Source: Pelotomaculum terephthalicicum JT
Lineage (GTDB): Bacteria > Bacillota > Desulfotomaculia > Desulfotomaculales > Pelotomaculaceae
NCBI RefSeq assembly: GCF_022410535.1
Contig: NZ_JAKNBL010000022.1
Span: 1 to 53,193 of the forward strand
Direction: 5' to 3'
DNA length: 53,193 nt
Shown here: one piece after another, positions 40,881-50,136 of the stretch
How the letters are laid out: the number at the start of each line of letters is the position of its first letter
Position numbering within the stretch: the stretch's first letter is position 1
Program-made: the position numbers and the translations under genes
Notes under the pieces: model-generated
What the model saw: the letters and a program-made list of their open reading frames with translations, nothing else
Told to the model about the DNA's origin: nothing
Database searches by the model: none

Positions 40881-41312
40881 TTGCCTTTCAACTCAATTGA
40901 AAAAGAAATTAAAGAACTGTTAAAGAATAGCCGCTGTATTGCTGTAGTTGGCTTATCCGATAAACCGGAGCGGGACAGTTACAAAGTAGCTAAATACTTG
41001 CAGGAGCACGGCTACCGGATCATTCCTGTCAACCCTTCTTTAAAGAATGATGTGCTTGGTGAAAAACCATATCCTTCTCTAAAGGATGTGCCTGGAAATG
41101 TGGAAATTGTGAATATCTTCAGGCGCAGCGAAGATGTGCCCGCGATTGTGCAGGAAGCGCTTTTATTAAAACCGAAGGCTATTTGGATGCAGTTGGGCGT
41201 GTCCAATATAGATGCGGCTGAACAGGCGAATAAAGAAAATGTGTTAGTAGTGATGAATAGATGCATTAAAATCGCTCACGGGCTTTTATTGGGGAAAAAT
41301 CAGCAGCAGTGA
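40881..41312 (+). CDS. CoA-binding domain protein (YccU-like)
   Basis: The TTG at 40881 has a long G run (GGGGGGGG) upstream. The 143-residue Rossmann-fold protein has CIAVVGLSDKPERDSYKVAKYLQEHG, the linker RIIPVNP and IWMQLGVSNIDAAEQA, then the terminal NRCIKIAHGLL. The family resembles the CoA-binding half of succinyl-CoA synthetase; binding of CoA or a nucleotide is expected, but the cellular role is unknown. It is 51 bp before nth. Confidence 0.85.
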   Translation: MPFNSIEKEIKELLKNSRCIAVVGLSDKPERDSYKVAKYLQEHGYRIIPVNPSLKNDVLGEKPYPSLKDVPGNVEIVNIFRRSEDVPAIVQEALLLKPKAIWMQLGVSNIDAAEQANKENVLVVMNRCIKIAHGLLLGKNQQQ

Positions 41313-41363
41313 CATTAAGCAGGGTGGAATTTTAGCAAAAGCTTACTGGAAAAGGTTTGCGCG

Positions 41364-42011
41364 ATGAAAAAAAAAGATAAAATTAATAAGATCTTGGATA
41401 TCCTGGCAGAAGTTTATCCTGACGCGGGTACCGCTTTGGTTTATAAAACACCTTTTGAGTTAATGGTAGCTGTTATCCTATCCGCTCAATGTACTGACAA
41501 GCAGGTAAACCGGGTTACCGCCAGGCTGTTCAGTAAATATAACACGCCGCAGGAATTCGCGGCGTTGTCTCCCGGAGAACTCGCGGAGGAAATCAAAGGA
41601 TGCGGACTATACCGCCATAAAAGCAGGTATATTATAGAAGCTTCCCGTGAACTGGTAAAACGTTATGGCGGCTCAGTACCGCGGAGCAGAAGTGAACTAG
41701 AGTCGCTCCCTGGAGTGGGGAGTAAAACCGCTGGAGTAATATCAGGGGTGATTTACGGGGGGAGCGCGCTGCCGGTGGACACTCATGTCCACCGTATCGC
41801 CCGTCGCCTGGGTTTGTCAAGAGCAGGCAATCCCGCCAAGGTGGAGGAAGAACTGGCCGTTCATATTCCGCCTCGGCAGCGTATGGCGGCACACCATCGC
41901 TTGATCGCCCACGGCCGGAAAGTTTGTACGGCAAGGAAGCCGTCTTGCGGCAACTGCTGTTTGGCGGAATTCTGTCAGTATCAGCCAAAGGAGGAACGCT
42001 CTTGCATATAG
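41364..42011 (+). CDS. nth: Endonuclease III
   Basis: The 215-residue DNA glycosylase/AP lyase has the helix-hairpin-helix LPGVGSKTAG with a catalytic Lys, the catalytic Asp in VDTHVHRIARRLGL and the C-terminal iron-sulphur motif C-X6-C-X2-C-X5-C (CTARKPSCGNCCLAEFC). It removes oxidised pyrimidines from DNA in base-excision repair. The ATG at 41364 lies 20 bp after a possible ribosome site (GGTTTG is weak). Its last codons overlap the trmL start by 10 bp, so the two are translationally linked. Confidence 0.94.
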   Translation: MKKKDKINKILDILAEVYPDAGTALVYKTPFELMVAVILSAQCTDKQVNRVTARLFSKYNTPQEFAALSPGELAEEIKGCGLYRHKSRYIIEASRELVKRYGGSVPRSRSELESLPGVGSKTAGVISGVIYGGSALPVDTHVHRIARRLGLSRAGNPAKVEEELAVHIPPRQRMAAHHRLIAHGRKVCTARKPSCGNCCLAEFCQYQPKEERSCI

Positions 42012-42460
42012 TGCTGGTGGAGCCGGAAATACCGGCCAACACGGGCAATATAGCCCGGACCTGCGCCGCGACGGGGACTGCTTTACATCTTGTCCGTCCG
42101 CTGGGGTTTTCGACAGAAGACAAGTACTTGAAACGTGCCGGTCTGGATTACTGGCATCTGGTGGATATCTTTTATTACGACAGCTTTGAGGAGTTTACCG
42201 CAAACTGCCGCGACCGGAGGTTTTACCTGTCTACCACGAAGGCGCCGCGTTATTATACCGAAGTTTCTTATGAGCCGGATTCCGCGTTGGTCTTTGGCAA
42301 GGAAACAAAGGGGCTTTCGGCGGAAATCCTCAACGCATATCCGGAAAGTCAAATTCGCATCCCCATGATCGGTGAAGCCAGATCTCTCAATCTTGGCAAC
42401 TCGGTCGCGGTAGTATTGTACGAGGCACTAAGACAGCAAGGTTTTAAAGGGTTAAAGTAA
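42002..42460 (+). CDS. trmL: tRNA (cytidine/uridine-2'-O-)-methyltransferase TrmL
   Basis: The TTG at 42002 follows AAAGGAGGAACGC and gives 152 residues, the family's normal length. SPOUT-fold motifs: HIVLVEPEIPANTGNIARTCAA at the start, LVFGKETKGLS, and the knot-forming IPMIGEARSLNLGNSVAVVLYEAL. It methylates the wobble ribose (position 34) of tRNA-Leu isoacceptors using SAM. It overlaps nth, whose ribosome site region is within the nth coding sequence. Followed by a purine-rich dispersed repeat. Confidence 0.92.
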   Translation: MHIVLVEPEIPANTGNIARTCAATGTALHLVRPLGFSTEDKYLKRAGLDYWHLVDIFYYDSFEEFTANCRDRRFYLSTTKAPRYYTEVSYEPDSALVFGKETKGLSAEILNAYPESQIRIPMIGEARSLNLGNSVAVVLYEALRQQGFKGLK

Positions 42461-42465
42461 TAGCC

Positions 42466-42500
42466 GGAGACAGGAGTCAGAATAAGGAATGGTGTTTGTC
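42466..42500 (+). repeat. Dispersed GGAGACAGGAGTCAGAATAAGG repeat
   Basis: The sequence shares CAGGAGTCAGAAT and the following pattern (RRAATGnTTTGTCyC-AAAT) with the copy at 17907-17960. It lies in the trmL-dnaE gap. Confidence 0.55.
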
Positions 42501-42578
42501 CCGAAATATTTTGAATCCCAGATACTTGGGAAAGTAAATAAAAAAATTCGACTGTAAAGAAAGAGATGACGGTGAAAT

Positions 42579-45500
42579 TTGTTTATCCATTTGCATCTTC
42601 ATTCGGAATATAGTCTATTAGACGGTGCGGCCCGGATCAAGGGGGCTGTGGCGAAGGCCAAGGAGATGGGCATGCCCGCCCTGGCTATTACCGATCACGG
42701 GGTGATGTACGGGGTGATAGATTTTTACAAAGCGTGCCAGAAGGCTGAAATTAAGCCCATCCTGGGCTGCGAGGTCTATGTCGCGCCGCGTACCATGAAC
42801 GACCGCACTCCGCGCGTTGATGACAGCTACAACCATTTAGTCCTTCTCGCTGAAAACCAAGAGGGCTATCATAACTTATTGAATCTAGTTTCCTTGGGTT
42901 TTACCAAAGGGTTTTATTATAAGCCGAGAGTGGACAAGGAATCACTGGCCCGCTACAGTAAGGGGCTCATCGCTTTGAGCGGTTGTATCGCCGGAGAGGT
43001 GGCCGCTAAAATCCTGGCCGGGGAGAATGAAAAGGCCAGGCAGGCGGCCGGTTATTACCGGGAAATCTTCGGCCCCCAAAATTTTTACCTGGAGCTTCAG
43101 GACCATGGGTTCGAAGAGCAGAGGACTGCCAACAAGGAACTGCTGCGTATCCACAAAGAAATGGATATCCCCCTGGTAGCTACCAACGATGTGCATTACA
43201 TCAGGCGTGAAGACGCCGAGAGCCAGGATGTGCTGATGGCCATTCAAACCGGTAAAAGTATCGACGATCCCGGCCGGATGAAGTTCCAGTCGGAAGAGCT
43301 TTACCTAAAAAGCCCTGAAGAAATGAACCTTCTTTTTGGTGAAATTCCCCAGGCTTTGCGGAATACGCTGGAAATTGCCGGTCGCTGCAATATTGAGATG
43401 GATTTCGGCAAATATTTTTTGCCGCATTACGCGGTGCCTGAGGGGTACACTGCCGACACTTACCTGGAGGAGCTTTGTTACCGTGGCGTCCGCAGAATTT
43501 TCGGTGACATAAGCGAAGCAATTAAAAAGCGTCTGGAATTTGAGCTCGGTGTAATCAAACAGATGGGCTATTCGGCTTATTTCCTGATTGTTTGGGATTT
43601 TATCCATTTTGCCAGGCAAAAAGGGATCCCGGTCGGACCCGGCCGCGGCTCCGCCGCCGGCAGCCTGGTGGCGTACAGTCTGGGCATAACCAATATTGAC
43701 CCGTTAAAATACGGGCTGCTTTTTGAGCGCTTTCTTAATCCTGAACGAGTATCCATGCCTGATATTGATATTGACTTTTGTTACGAGCGGCGGGGCGAGG
43801 TGATCAATTATGTGGTGCAGAAATACGGCGCTGATAGAGTAGCGCAGATTATTACTTTCGGCACTATGGCCGCGCGGATGGCAGTCAGAGATGTGGGACG
43901 GGCGTTAAGCATGCCCTATGGAGATGTGGATAGGGTGGCCAAATTGGTTCCTGCTGAACTGCATGTCACCATTGAAAAGGCGCTTAACGACGTATCTGAA
44001 TTAAAAGAGCTGTATGATCAGAAACCGGAGGTAAAAAAGCTGATTGATATGGCCGCGGCTTTGGAGGGGATGCCGAGGCACGCGTCCACTCACGCGGCAG
44101 GCGTGGTGATCACCCAAGATCCGCTTACTCATTATCTCCCTTTGTACAAGACGTCCGACGGTCCGGTAACGACTCAGTTTGCCAAAGAAACGGTTGAAGA
44201 ACTCGGCCTGTTAAAAATGGACCTGCTGGGGCTGAGGACCTTGACGGTAATTGGCGACGCGGTGCGCCTGATTTTTGAGAGCACCGGAATTAATATTGAT
44301 GTTGATTTAATTCCGCTTGATGATCAGGCTACTTATGAAATGCTTTGCAAAGGTGAGGCAGTCGGCGTTTTCCAGCTTGAAAGCAGCGGCATGCGCGCCA
44401 TACTTAGAGACTTGAAGCCGGAAGTGTTTGAGGATATTGTAGCGATTAACGCGTTATATCGTCCCGGCCCGCTGGGCAGCGGCATGGTGGACGATTTTAT
44501 AAAAAACAAGCATGGCTTGACAAAAGTTAAATATCTTCACCCAAAACTTGTACCCATTCTTAAAGACACATACGGCGTGATTCTTTACCAGGAGCAGGTC
44601 ATGCGCATAGCAAGCGATTTGGCCGGCTTTAGTCTTGGTGAGGCGGATCTTTTACGCCGGGCGATGGGTAAGAAAAAGCCGGAGATTATTGCCGGTCTGC
44701 GTTCCCAGTTTATTCAAGGAGCTGAGAACAACGATGTCGAAAAGAACATAGCAGGCCAGGTTTTCGACTTGATGGAATATTTCGCGGGGTATGGCTTTAA
44801 TAAATCACACAGCGCGGCATACGCTCTGGTTACTTACCAAACCGCCTATTTGAAGGCTAATTATCCGGTTCAATACATGGCGGCATTGATCACCTCGGTG
44901 AAAGATAACACGGACAAGGTGGCGGCATATATTGAAGAATCCCGCCGGCTGGGGATTGAAGTGCTGCCCCCTGATGTTAATGAAAGCAGGGAGAGCTTTA
45001 CACCCGTCGGAAAGAAGATACGTTTCGGGCTGGCAGCGCTAAAAAACGTTGGCCCGGGCGCAGTGGAGGCGATTATCCGGGACCGGGAACAGGAAGGACC
45101 TTTCAGCGGATACGCAAATTTCTGCCAGAGGTTAGATACAAAAGTTATTAACAAAAGGGTGCTTGAAAGCCTGATCAAATGCGGCGCCTTTGATTCTCTC
45201 GGCCACCGCCGGGCTCAGCTGATGGCGGCGGTGGACGCGGGGCTGGGCTTGGCGCAGCAGTCTCAACGCGACCGGGAAAACGGGCAGCTTTCCCTCTTGG
45301 ATCTATTCGGCGACGGCACTAAAGATTCAGTTAGTATTGATCTTCCTGCGATACCGGAATTCCCAAAAGGCCAGCTGCTAATGCTGGAAAAGGAAACCCT
45401 GGGCCTTTATATCAGCGGCCACCCGTTATCACAATACCGCGAAGTACTAAACCGGCTGACTACGTCCACCGCGGCGGAAATAAACGATTTGCCTGATGAT

Positions 45501-46058
45501 TGCCAGGTGGTTCTGGGAGGTATAATCGCGGGGCTTAAAAAAATAAATACCCGCAAAGGGGACACGATGGCTTTTTTAACCCTGGAGGATCTGACCGGAA
45601 CGGTCGAGGTGCTGGTTTTCCCGCGGCCGTACAACTCAAACAAGCTGATTATTAAAGTGGACGAGGCGGTGTTGGTTAAAGGGAAGGTCAGCGGGAACGG
45701 AGAAGAAGTTAAAGTGATCTGTGAAGAGATCTCGACCGTTGACAGCCATCTGGCTGGTGAAGTGCATATAATAATTGACGGCGCCTCCTCCTCTTTGCTG
45801 GACCAGGTGCAGATGATTCTGAGTAATTATCAGGGAAAATCACCGGTGTTTTTTCATCTCGAAAGAGAAAAGAAAGTGTATAAAGCAGGGGAAGAATACT
45901 GGGTTGACTTATCGAAGCCGGTTGTGAATAAACTGGTGGATTTGCTGGGTCAGTCCGGTGTTGAAGTCAGAAGAATAATTGACGGTCTTGAATTGACGGA
46001 TAATGAACAAGCGACGGCGAGAAAAAAAGGAAAATTCCCCAGTCTGCTTGAATTATAA
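42579..46058 (+). CDS. dnaE: DNA polymerase III alpha subunit (DnaE type)
   Basis: The protein has 1,159 residues from the TTG at 42579 (only a weak GGTGA site). The PHP domain is at the N-terminus (HLHSEYSLLDGAARI, ITDHGVMYG). The C-family polymerase core has GPGRGSAAGSLVAY and the catalytic PDIDIDF near residue 395, later GVFQLESSGMRAIL. The fingers are YQEQVMRIA and GYGFNKSHSAAYALVTY, followed by an HhH region and an OB fold (FLTLEDLTGTVEVLVFP near 995). It is the DnaE1-like replicative or lagging-strand polymerase, smaller than PolC and without an inserted proofreading exonuclease. Followed by mtrB. Confidence 0.95.
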   Translation: MFIHLHLHSEYSLLDGAARIKGAVAKAKEMGMPALAITDHGVMYGVIDFYKACQKAEIKPILGCEVYVAPRTMNDRTPRVDDSYNHLVLLAENQEGYHNLLNLVSLGFTKGFYYKPRVDKESLARYSKGLIALSGCIAGEVAAKILAGENEKARQAAGYYREIFGPQNFYLELQDHGFEEQRTANKELLRIHKEMDIPLVATNDVHYIRREDAESQDVLMAIQTGKSIDDPGRMKFQSEELYLKSPEEMNLLFGEIPQALRNTLEIAGRCNIEMDFGKYFLPHYAVPEGYTADTYLEELCYRGVRRIFGDISEAIKKRLEFELGVIKQMGYSAYFLIVWDFIHFARQKGIPVGPGRGSAAGSLVAYSLGITNIDPLKYGLLFERFLNPERVSMPDIDIDFCYERRGEVINYVVQKYGADRVAQIITFGTMAARMAVRDVGRALSMPYGDVDRVAKLVPAELHVTIEKALNDVSELKELYDQKPEVKKLIDMAAALEGMPRHASTHAAGVVITQDPLTHYLPLYKTSDGPVTTQFAKETVEELGLLKMDLLGLRTLTVIGDAVRLIFESTGINIDVDLIPLDDQATYEMLCKGEAVGVFQLESSGMRAILRDLKPEVFEDIVAINALYRPGPLGSGMVDDFIKNKHGLTKVKYLHPKLVPILKDTYGVILYQEQVMRIASDLAGFSLGEADLLRRAMGKKKPEIIAGLRSQFIQGAENNDVEKNIAGQVFDLMEYFAGYGFNKSHSAAYALVTYQTAYLKANYPVQYMAALITSVKDNTDKVAAYIEESRRLGIEVLPPDVNESRESFTPVGKKIRFGLAALKNVGPGAVEAIIRDREQEGPFSGYANFCQRLDTKVINKRVLESLIKCGAFDSLGHRRAQLMAAVDAGLGLAQQSQRDRENGQLSLLDLFGDGTKDSVSIDLPAIPEFPKGQLLMLEKETLGLYISGHPLSQYREVLNRLTTSTAAEINDLPDDCQVVLGGIIAGLKKINTRKGDTMAFLTLEDLTGTVEVLVFPRPYNSNKLIIKVDEAVLVKGKVSGNGEEVKVICEEISTVDSHLAGEVHIIIDGASSSLLDQVQMILSNYQGKSPVFFHLEREKKVYKAGEEYWVDLSKPVVNKLVDLLGQSGVEVRRIIDGLELTDNEQATARKKGKFPSLLEL

Positions 46059-46096
46059 TGTCATACCGCACCAGTAGATGCAAGAGGAGGATTTTA

Positions 46097-46126
46097 TTGC
46101 TTTTTAAGCATACTTGCCAAGCTTAA
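46097..46126 (+). other. Possible 9-codon leader reading frame before mtrB
   Basis: GAGGAGG at 46084-46090 stands 6 bp before a TTG that opens a nine-codon frame ending TAA at 46124. The strong site serves no longer frame. It contains no Trp codon. It could be a leader or a chance site. Confidence 0.25.
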
Positions 46127-46179
46127 AGACGTATGCTATGATTGCTTTGCAAATAAAGGAAACTCAGGGAGTGGTTATT

Positions 46180-46413
46180 TTGCAGGATGCGTGGGATGCT
46201 GTTACCGGTGAATATGTCGTAATTAAAGCCCTTGATAACGGGGTAACGATTATCGGTTTGACCAGGGGTAGGGATACCAAATTTCATCATTCGGAAAAAC
46301 TTGACGAGGGTGAAATTATGATCGCGCAGTTTACCGAGCATACTTCAGCAATAAAAATTAGAGGCCGGGTGGAATTGCTGACCAGGCATGGACGAATCCG
46401 CTCGGGTGATTAA
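46180..46413 (+). CDS. mtrB: Trp RNA-binding attenuation protein (TRAP)
   Basis: The TTG at 46180 (GGGAG about 8 bp upstream) gives 77 residues, like the Bacillus protein (75); longer in-frame starts lack a site. The core is almost the Bacillus sequence: [20 protein letters not shown] and [14 protein letters not shown]. The RNA-contact residues equivalent to Lys37, Lys56 and Arg58 are kept (Lys40, Lys59, Arg61), as are the loop residues that enclose bound tryptophan. The 11-subunit ring binds (G/U)AG-repeat RNA when charged with Trp and represses trp genes by attenuation or by blocking ribosomes. A candidate target is the trpB2 start at 18034-18064. No anti-TRAP gene is seen. Confidence 0.9.
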   Translation: MQDAWDAVTGEYVVIKALDNGVTIIGLTRGRDTKFHHSEKLDEGEIMIAQFTEHTSAIKIRGRVELLTRHGRIRSGD

Positions 46414-46428
46414 ATGAGCGAGTTATAT

Positions 46429-46458
46429 CCAGGGTGTAGACTCTGGGTATACTTTTTT
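46429..46458 (+). terminator. Terminator after mtrB
   Basis: CCAGGGT (46429-46435) pairs with ACTCTGG (46440-46446) with one G-T wobble; TTTTTT follows at 46453-46458. Confidence 0.65.
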
Positions 46459-46535
46459 AAAGAAAAAGAGGAATACTGACCGGCTGAGTAGAAAAAACTA
46501 ACCATACGACGGCCAAAATGTGAGGAGGCTTTAAT

Positions 46536-46727
46536 GTGTGGACAGTGGTATACATCGCTCCCAATAAGAGAGAAGCTGACAAGTTAGAGAAGCGTTTAAC
46601 GGTAGAGGGTTTTTTAGTAAAGCTGAGGGCTATAGGACCGCAGCAAGCCGGCAATACTTGTTCAATAGAAATCCTTGTGCCCGAATCTGAAGTTGATGAG
46701 GCGTTGGAGATTATTAACTCCATTTAA
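46536..46727 (+). CDS. DUF2007-like small protein
   Basis: The protein has 63 residues from the GTG at 46536, behind GAGGAGG; the overlapping ATG at 46533-46535 is out of frame. The pattern (WTVVYIAPNKREADKLEKRLTVEGFLVKLR, then IEILVPESEVDEALEIINSI) is that of small ferredoxin-fold signal-transducing-like proteins next to pfkA in many clostridia. The function is unknown; the fold suggests a regulatory ligand-binding unit. It stands 79 bp before pfkA, probably in the same transcript. Confidence 0.75.
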   Translation: MWTVVYIAPNKREADKLEKRLTVEGFLVKLRAIGPQQAGNTCSIEILVPESEVDEALEIINSI

Positions 46728-46806
46728 ATATAAATTTAAATATAAATTGTGTTATGTAGTTATGTGCTATCCGTAATATATTCATTTATGTGGAGGTATA
46801 GTCCGA

Positions 46807-47769
46807 ATGCAGAGAATCGCCTTGTTGACAAGCGGTGGTGATGCTCCGGGAATGAATGCCTGCATCAGGGCGGTGGTACGCAAAGCTGTTTACCATGGCC
46901 TCGAAGTTATTGGAATAAAGCGTGGTTTTAACGGTTTTATTGATGCCGATATGGAGCCGATGAATCTCGGTTCGGTAGCCGACATCGTGCAAAGAGGCGG
47001 AACGATTTTACGTACAGCCCGCTCTGACCAGTTTTTTACTCCGGAAGGCCGGACTAAAGCATATAACAATATTAAGCGCTTTGGCATTCAAGGACTAATA
47101 GTTATTGGAGGCGACGGGTCTTTCCGGGGCGCCGGGTCTTTTCATCTGGAGCACAGCTTGCCGGTCGTCGGTGTTCCCGCGACGATTGACAACGATATTC
47201 CCGGCACAGAGCAGGCTATCGGGTTTGATACCGCGGTAAATACTGCCATTGAGGCGATAAACAAGATCAGGGACACCGCTACTTCCCACGAACGTGCCTT
47301 CATAGTTGAAGTAATGGGACGCCAGAGCGGTTTTATTGCCCTTGCGGCGGGATTGGCCGGAGGCGCCGAATCAATTTTGATTCCGGAGTTGCCTTTTAGT
47401 TACGATGAAATTTGTGAAAAACTCATGCGCGGATTTCGCAGGGGGAAATTGCATAGCATTATCGTTGTGGCTGAAGGTGCTTCCGGTGGTTTGGATGTCG
47501 GGCGAAAAATAAAAGAACGTACAGGAATAGATACAAAAGTAACCATTTTAGGGCATCTTCAGCGGGGCGGCTCGCCGTCCGCCGCGGATAGAATACTGGC
47601 CAGCAGGCTTGGAGCAAAGGCGGTGGAACTGTTGATGAACGGAGCGACCAAAATGATGGTTGGTGTAAGCAAAGGGGAAATTGACGCCGTTAATCTGGAT
47701 GATGCCTTGATCCAAACCAGAACAATTGATGTGGAAATGTATCACTTAGCCAATATTTTGTCTCTTTGA
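46807..47769 (+). CDS. pfkA: 6-phosphofructokinase
   Basis: The 320-residue enzyme has an ATG at 46807 behind GGAGG. ATP-binding GGDAPGMNACIR at the start and GGDGSFRGA near 100 (the Gly after GGD favours ATP over PPi), the catalytic PATIDNDI near 125, and substrate sites MGRQSG and LGHLQRGG are all conserved. It phosphorylates fructose 6-phosphate to fructose 1,6-bisphosphate in glycolysis. Length and motifs are typical of the bacterial allosteric homotetramer. The usual partner pyk is not in the following position; a DedA gene follows. Confidence 0.95.
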   Translation: MQRIALLTSGGDAPGMNACIRAVVRKAVYHGLEVIGIKRGFNGFIDADMEPMNLGSVADIVQRGGTILRTARSDQFFTPEGRTKAYNNIKRFGIQGLIVIGGDGSFRGAGSFHLEHSLPVVGVPATIDNDIPGTEQAIGFDTAVNTAIEAINKIRDTATSHERAFIVEVMGRQSGFIALAAGLAGGAESILIPELPFSYDEICEKLMRGFRRGKLHSIIVVAEGASGGLDVGRKIKERTGIDTKVTILGHLQRGGSPSAADRILASRLGAKAVELLMNGATKMMVGVSKGEIDAVNLDDALIQTRTIDVEMYHLANILSL

Positions 47770-47856
47770 AATGCTCGATAGCCGGTTTAATCGTCAGTTT
47801 GCGAAAGAAAGTCCTTTTTCCGGGCATCCTAAGTATGTGTTGGAGGAGGGATATTT

Positions 47857-48450
47857 TTGTTGGATTTGATTTTTAATTATCTGTCCGCGCTTGGTTTGGG
47901 AGGTTTGCTGGCCGGAGTCATAATTGAAGCTATGGGCATACCTTTTCCTGGAGGTATAATGGTTGTTCTGGCAGGTTTCATGGTCAACCAGGGCCGTATG
48001 AATTTTCTTAGCGCTCTGTTAACGCTGCTGTCTGGTTATACTGCCGGTTCATTAACGGCTTATTTGATCGGCAGAAAGCTAGGACAGCCTTTTTTTATGC
48101 GCGGCGGCCGGTTTCTTCGGATTTCTCCTGAAAAATTTGAACAAGCCCGGGGCTGGTTGGACCGTTCCGCGCCTGCGTTTATTATTTTTGGCAGGTTCCT
48201 GCCTGGACTAAGCAACCTTACTCCTTATATGGCGGGTATCAGTCGAATTAATATAGGGTATTTTCTCTTCTATAATTCGCTCTTTGCGCTCGGCTGGGGA
48301 TTCTTATATTTAATGCTCGGCATGTTTTTTGGACATAATTATCAAACTATTGCCGGATATTTGAATAATAAGCTAACCCTAATTGGCCTTGTAATATTGG
48401 GTTTATATTTACTTTATCCATTCATTAAAAAAAACTACAGACGTATATAA
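47857..48450 (+). CDS. DedA-family membrane protein
   Basis: The protein has 197 residues from the TTG at 47857 behind GGAGGAGGG. About five hydrophobic segments, the first-loop motif EAMGIPFPGGIMVVLAGFMVNQG and the F-GR-F-PG-R-like IIFGRFLPGLSNLTPYMAG mark the DedA/SNARE-associated superfamily. Members move polyprenyl phosphate or phosphatidyl lipids across the membrane. The exact cargo is unknown. Its stop lies 16 bp inside the end of a convergent small gene. Confidence 0.85.
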   Translation: MLDLIFNYLSALGLGGLLAGVIIEAMGIPFPGGIMVVLAGFMVNQGRMNFLSALLTLLSGYTAGSLTAYLIGRKLGQPFFMRGGRFLRISPEKFEQARGWLDRSAPAFIIFGRFLPGLSNLTPYMAGISRINIGYFLFYNSLFALGWGFLYLMLGMFFGHNYQTIAGYLNNKLTLIGLVILGLYLLYPFIKKNYRRI

Positions 48451-48734
48451 AGAGCATTTTCGTTTTCATCAAAAGTTGTGCAGTACTTGCCTTTACATTG
48501 AATTTTAAAATGCTTTAAAAAACCTCTGGCGCCTATTTTGTTTTTGTTGACAGTTAACCCCTTGTCATTAACAGTAGGTTTTATTCTGATGGTTTTTGTT
48601 AACTGATCATATGCCAACTCGACATGACTCATATTCAGCTTTGAAGCAAGCTTTTTGTTTAGTGTCAAGTGATTTTTTGAAATAGATATAGTTAAATCTT
48701 GCTCAGTCTTAGGTTTATATACTTCATAAGTCAT
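48435..48734 (-). CDS. Hypothetical 99-residue protein, convergent overlap with DedA gene
   Basis: The ATG at 48734 is taken because GGAGTTGG lies 8 bp upstream; a GTG at 48749 would add five residues. The sequence (ISISKNHLTLNKKLASKLN, HVELAYDQLTKTIRIKP, ARGFLKHFKI) recalls small beta-rich proteins found scattered in Peptococcaceae. They look vaguely like AbrB-type swapped-hairpin folds, but I cannot name a family. It is lysine-rich and AT-rich compared with its neighbours. Its end overlaps the DedA stop by 16 bp on the opposite strand. A DNA- or RNA-binding role is a guess. Confidence 0.65.
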   Translation of the reverse strand: MTYEVYKPKTEQDLTISISKNHLTLNKKLASKLNMSHVELAYDQLTKTIRIKPTVNDKGLTVNKNKIGARGFLKHFKIQCKGKYCTTFDENENALYIRL

Positions 48735-48933
48735 TAATTCCAACTCCACTCCTACTTAATCTATACTTTCCATTTTATACTAGATCTTATTGCCAGTCAA
48801 ATAATTGTATTGTTTTTATATTTTGTTTAAATGCAATTTTATATTTCAATATTATGATATTCTCTCTAATCTCCATAATATATATCTTCCCCATTTAGTA
48901 CTATGCTGTCGTCACGCATCCCCAAGGCGCTGT

Positions 48934-50136
48934 TTAACCGCGGATAAAATAATCCATAAGCTCGGGTCCTGTGGCCAAAAATAAGTCACTTTTTATCGCG
49001 GCTTCTTCATTGTAGGCTGTGATTTTGCTGTTAGTATTAACTCCATTTGCATATATCACAAAGGGGACCGGATTGCTGGAATGAGTGCGTATGCTTATCG
49101 GAGTATGGTGGTCGGGCAGGAGCATAATTTTATAATCTTTAAATTGGTTAAGCCCTTTTAACAACTCGGCCAGCATCTTATCCACTTCTTCAATGGCTTT
49201 GACCTTATTTGCCAGTTCCCCCCGGTGTCCGGCTTCGTCGGGCGCTTCAACATGAATATAAACAAAATCTTTTCCTTCCCTCAATTCTTCCAAAGCTGCC
49301 ATGACCTTGCCCCGGAAGTTGGTATGAATGTCGCCGGTGGCACCTTCTACTTCGACCGCTTCCAGACCGGCGCAAATACCAATTCCTTTAATCACATCAA
49401 CGGCGGAAATCACTGATCCGGTGAGTCTGTATTTATCGGTAAATTTAGGCAATGCCGGCTTTTTTCCTTGCCCCCATAACCAAATAGATGTAGCGGGCCG
49501 GAGGCCTTTCCTTATTCTTTTTAAATTAACCGGATGGACCGGCAAAAACTTGTTGCTCTCTTTCATCAAGCAGATTAATGTTTCATATCCTTCGCCTTTG
49601 GGAAGGTATTCCGCGATAAGCCGGCCTGATATGTCGTGTGGAGCCGTAAGGTCACTCCGCTCAGGTCCGCCTCTCCAGACTAAAAGATGTCTGTAACTGA
49701 CGCCGGGGTAAAAGTGAATAATGTCGTTGCTCAGGCGTTGCTCTGTTTCTTCCATCAGCTCTTTTGCTTCCGGTGTGGAGATCTCGGTGCCATAATCTAT
49801 CATTACTTTTTCTTCATATTTAATATTATCGGATAAAGTAACCAGATTACAGCGAAAAGCCACATCGTTTTCACCCAGGTTGACACCCATGCTGACGGCT
49901 TCCAGCGGCGAGCGTCCGGTGTAGTATTGCCGGGGGTCGTAACCCATTACGGAAAGGTTGGCGACATCACTGCCGGGCGGCAGTCCCTCCGGGATCGTTC
50001 TGGCCGTACCGATCACACCGTTGGCTGCCAGGTAATCCATATTTGGCGTGACGGCAGCTTGCAGAGGTGTCATTCCGCCCAGTTCGCTTATCTGTTCATC
50101 AGCCATGCCATCGCCTAACAAAATAATATATTTCAT
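48934..50136 (-). CDS. apgM: 2,3-bisphosphoglycerate-independent phosphoglycerate mutase, archaeal type
   Basis: The 400-residue alkaline-phosphatase-superfamily enzyme has a metal site at the start (LLGDGMADEQ), the phospho-Ser region PPGSDVANLSVMGYDP near 60, and VEAPDEAGHRGE near 285 and LPDHHTPISIRTHSSNPVPF near 340 for metal binding. It interconverts 3- and 2-phosphoglycerate in glycolysis and gluconeogenesis without a cofactor. The type is archaeal-like (about 400 residues), not GpmI (about 510); it occurs in several anaerobic Firmicutes. Divergent from the M24 peptidase gene, with about 115 bp of shared upstream DNA. Confidence 0.92.
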   Translation of the reverse strand: MKYIILLGDGMADEQISELGGMTPLQAAVTPNMDYLAANGVIGTARTIPEGLPPGSDVANLSVMGYDPRQYYTGRSPLEAVSMGVNLGENDVAFRCNLVTLSDNIKYEEKVMIDYGTEISTPEAKELMEETEQRLSNDIIHFYPGVSYRHLLVWRGGPERSDLTAPHDISGRLIAEYLPKGEGYETLICLMKESNKFLPVHPVNLKRIRKGLRPATSIWLWGQGKKPALPKFTDKYRLTGSVISAVDVIKGIGICAGLEAVEVEGATGDIHTNFRGKVMAALEELREGKDFVYIHVEAPDEAGHRGELANKVKAIEEVDKMLAELLKGLNQFKDYKIMLLPDHHTPISIRTHSSNPVPFVIYANGVNTNSKITAYNEEAAIKSDLFLATGPELMDYFIRG

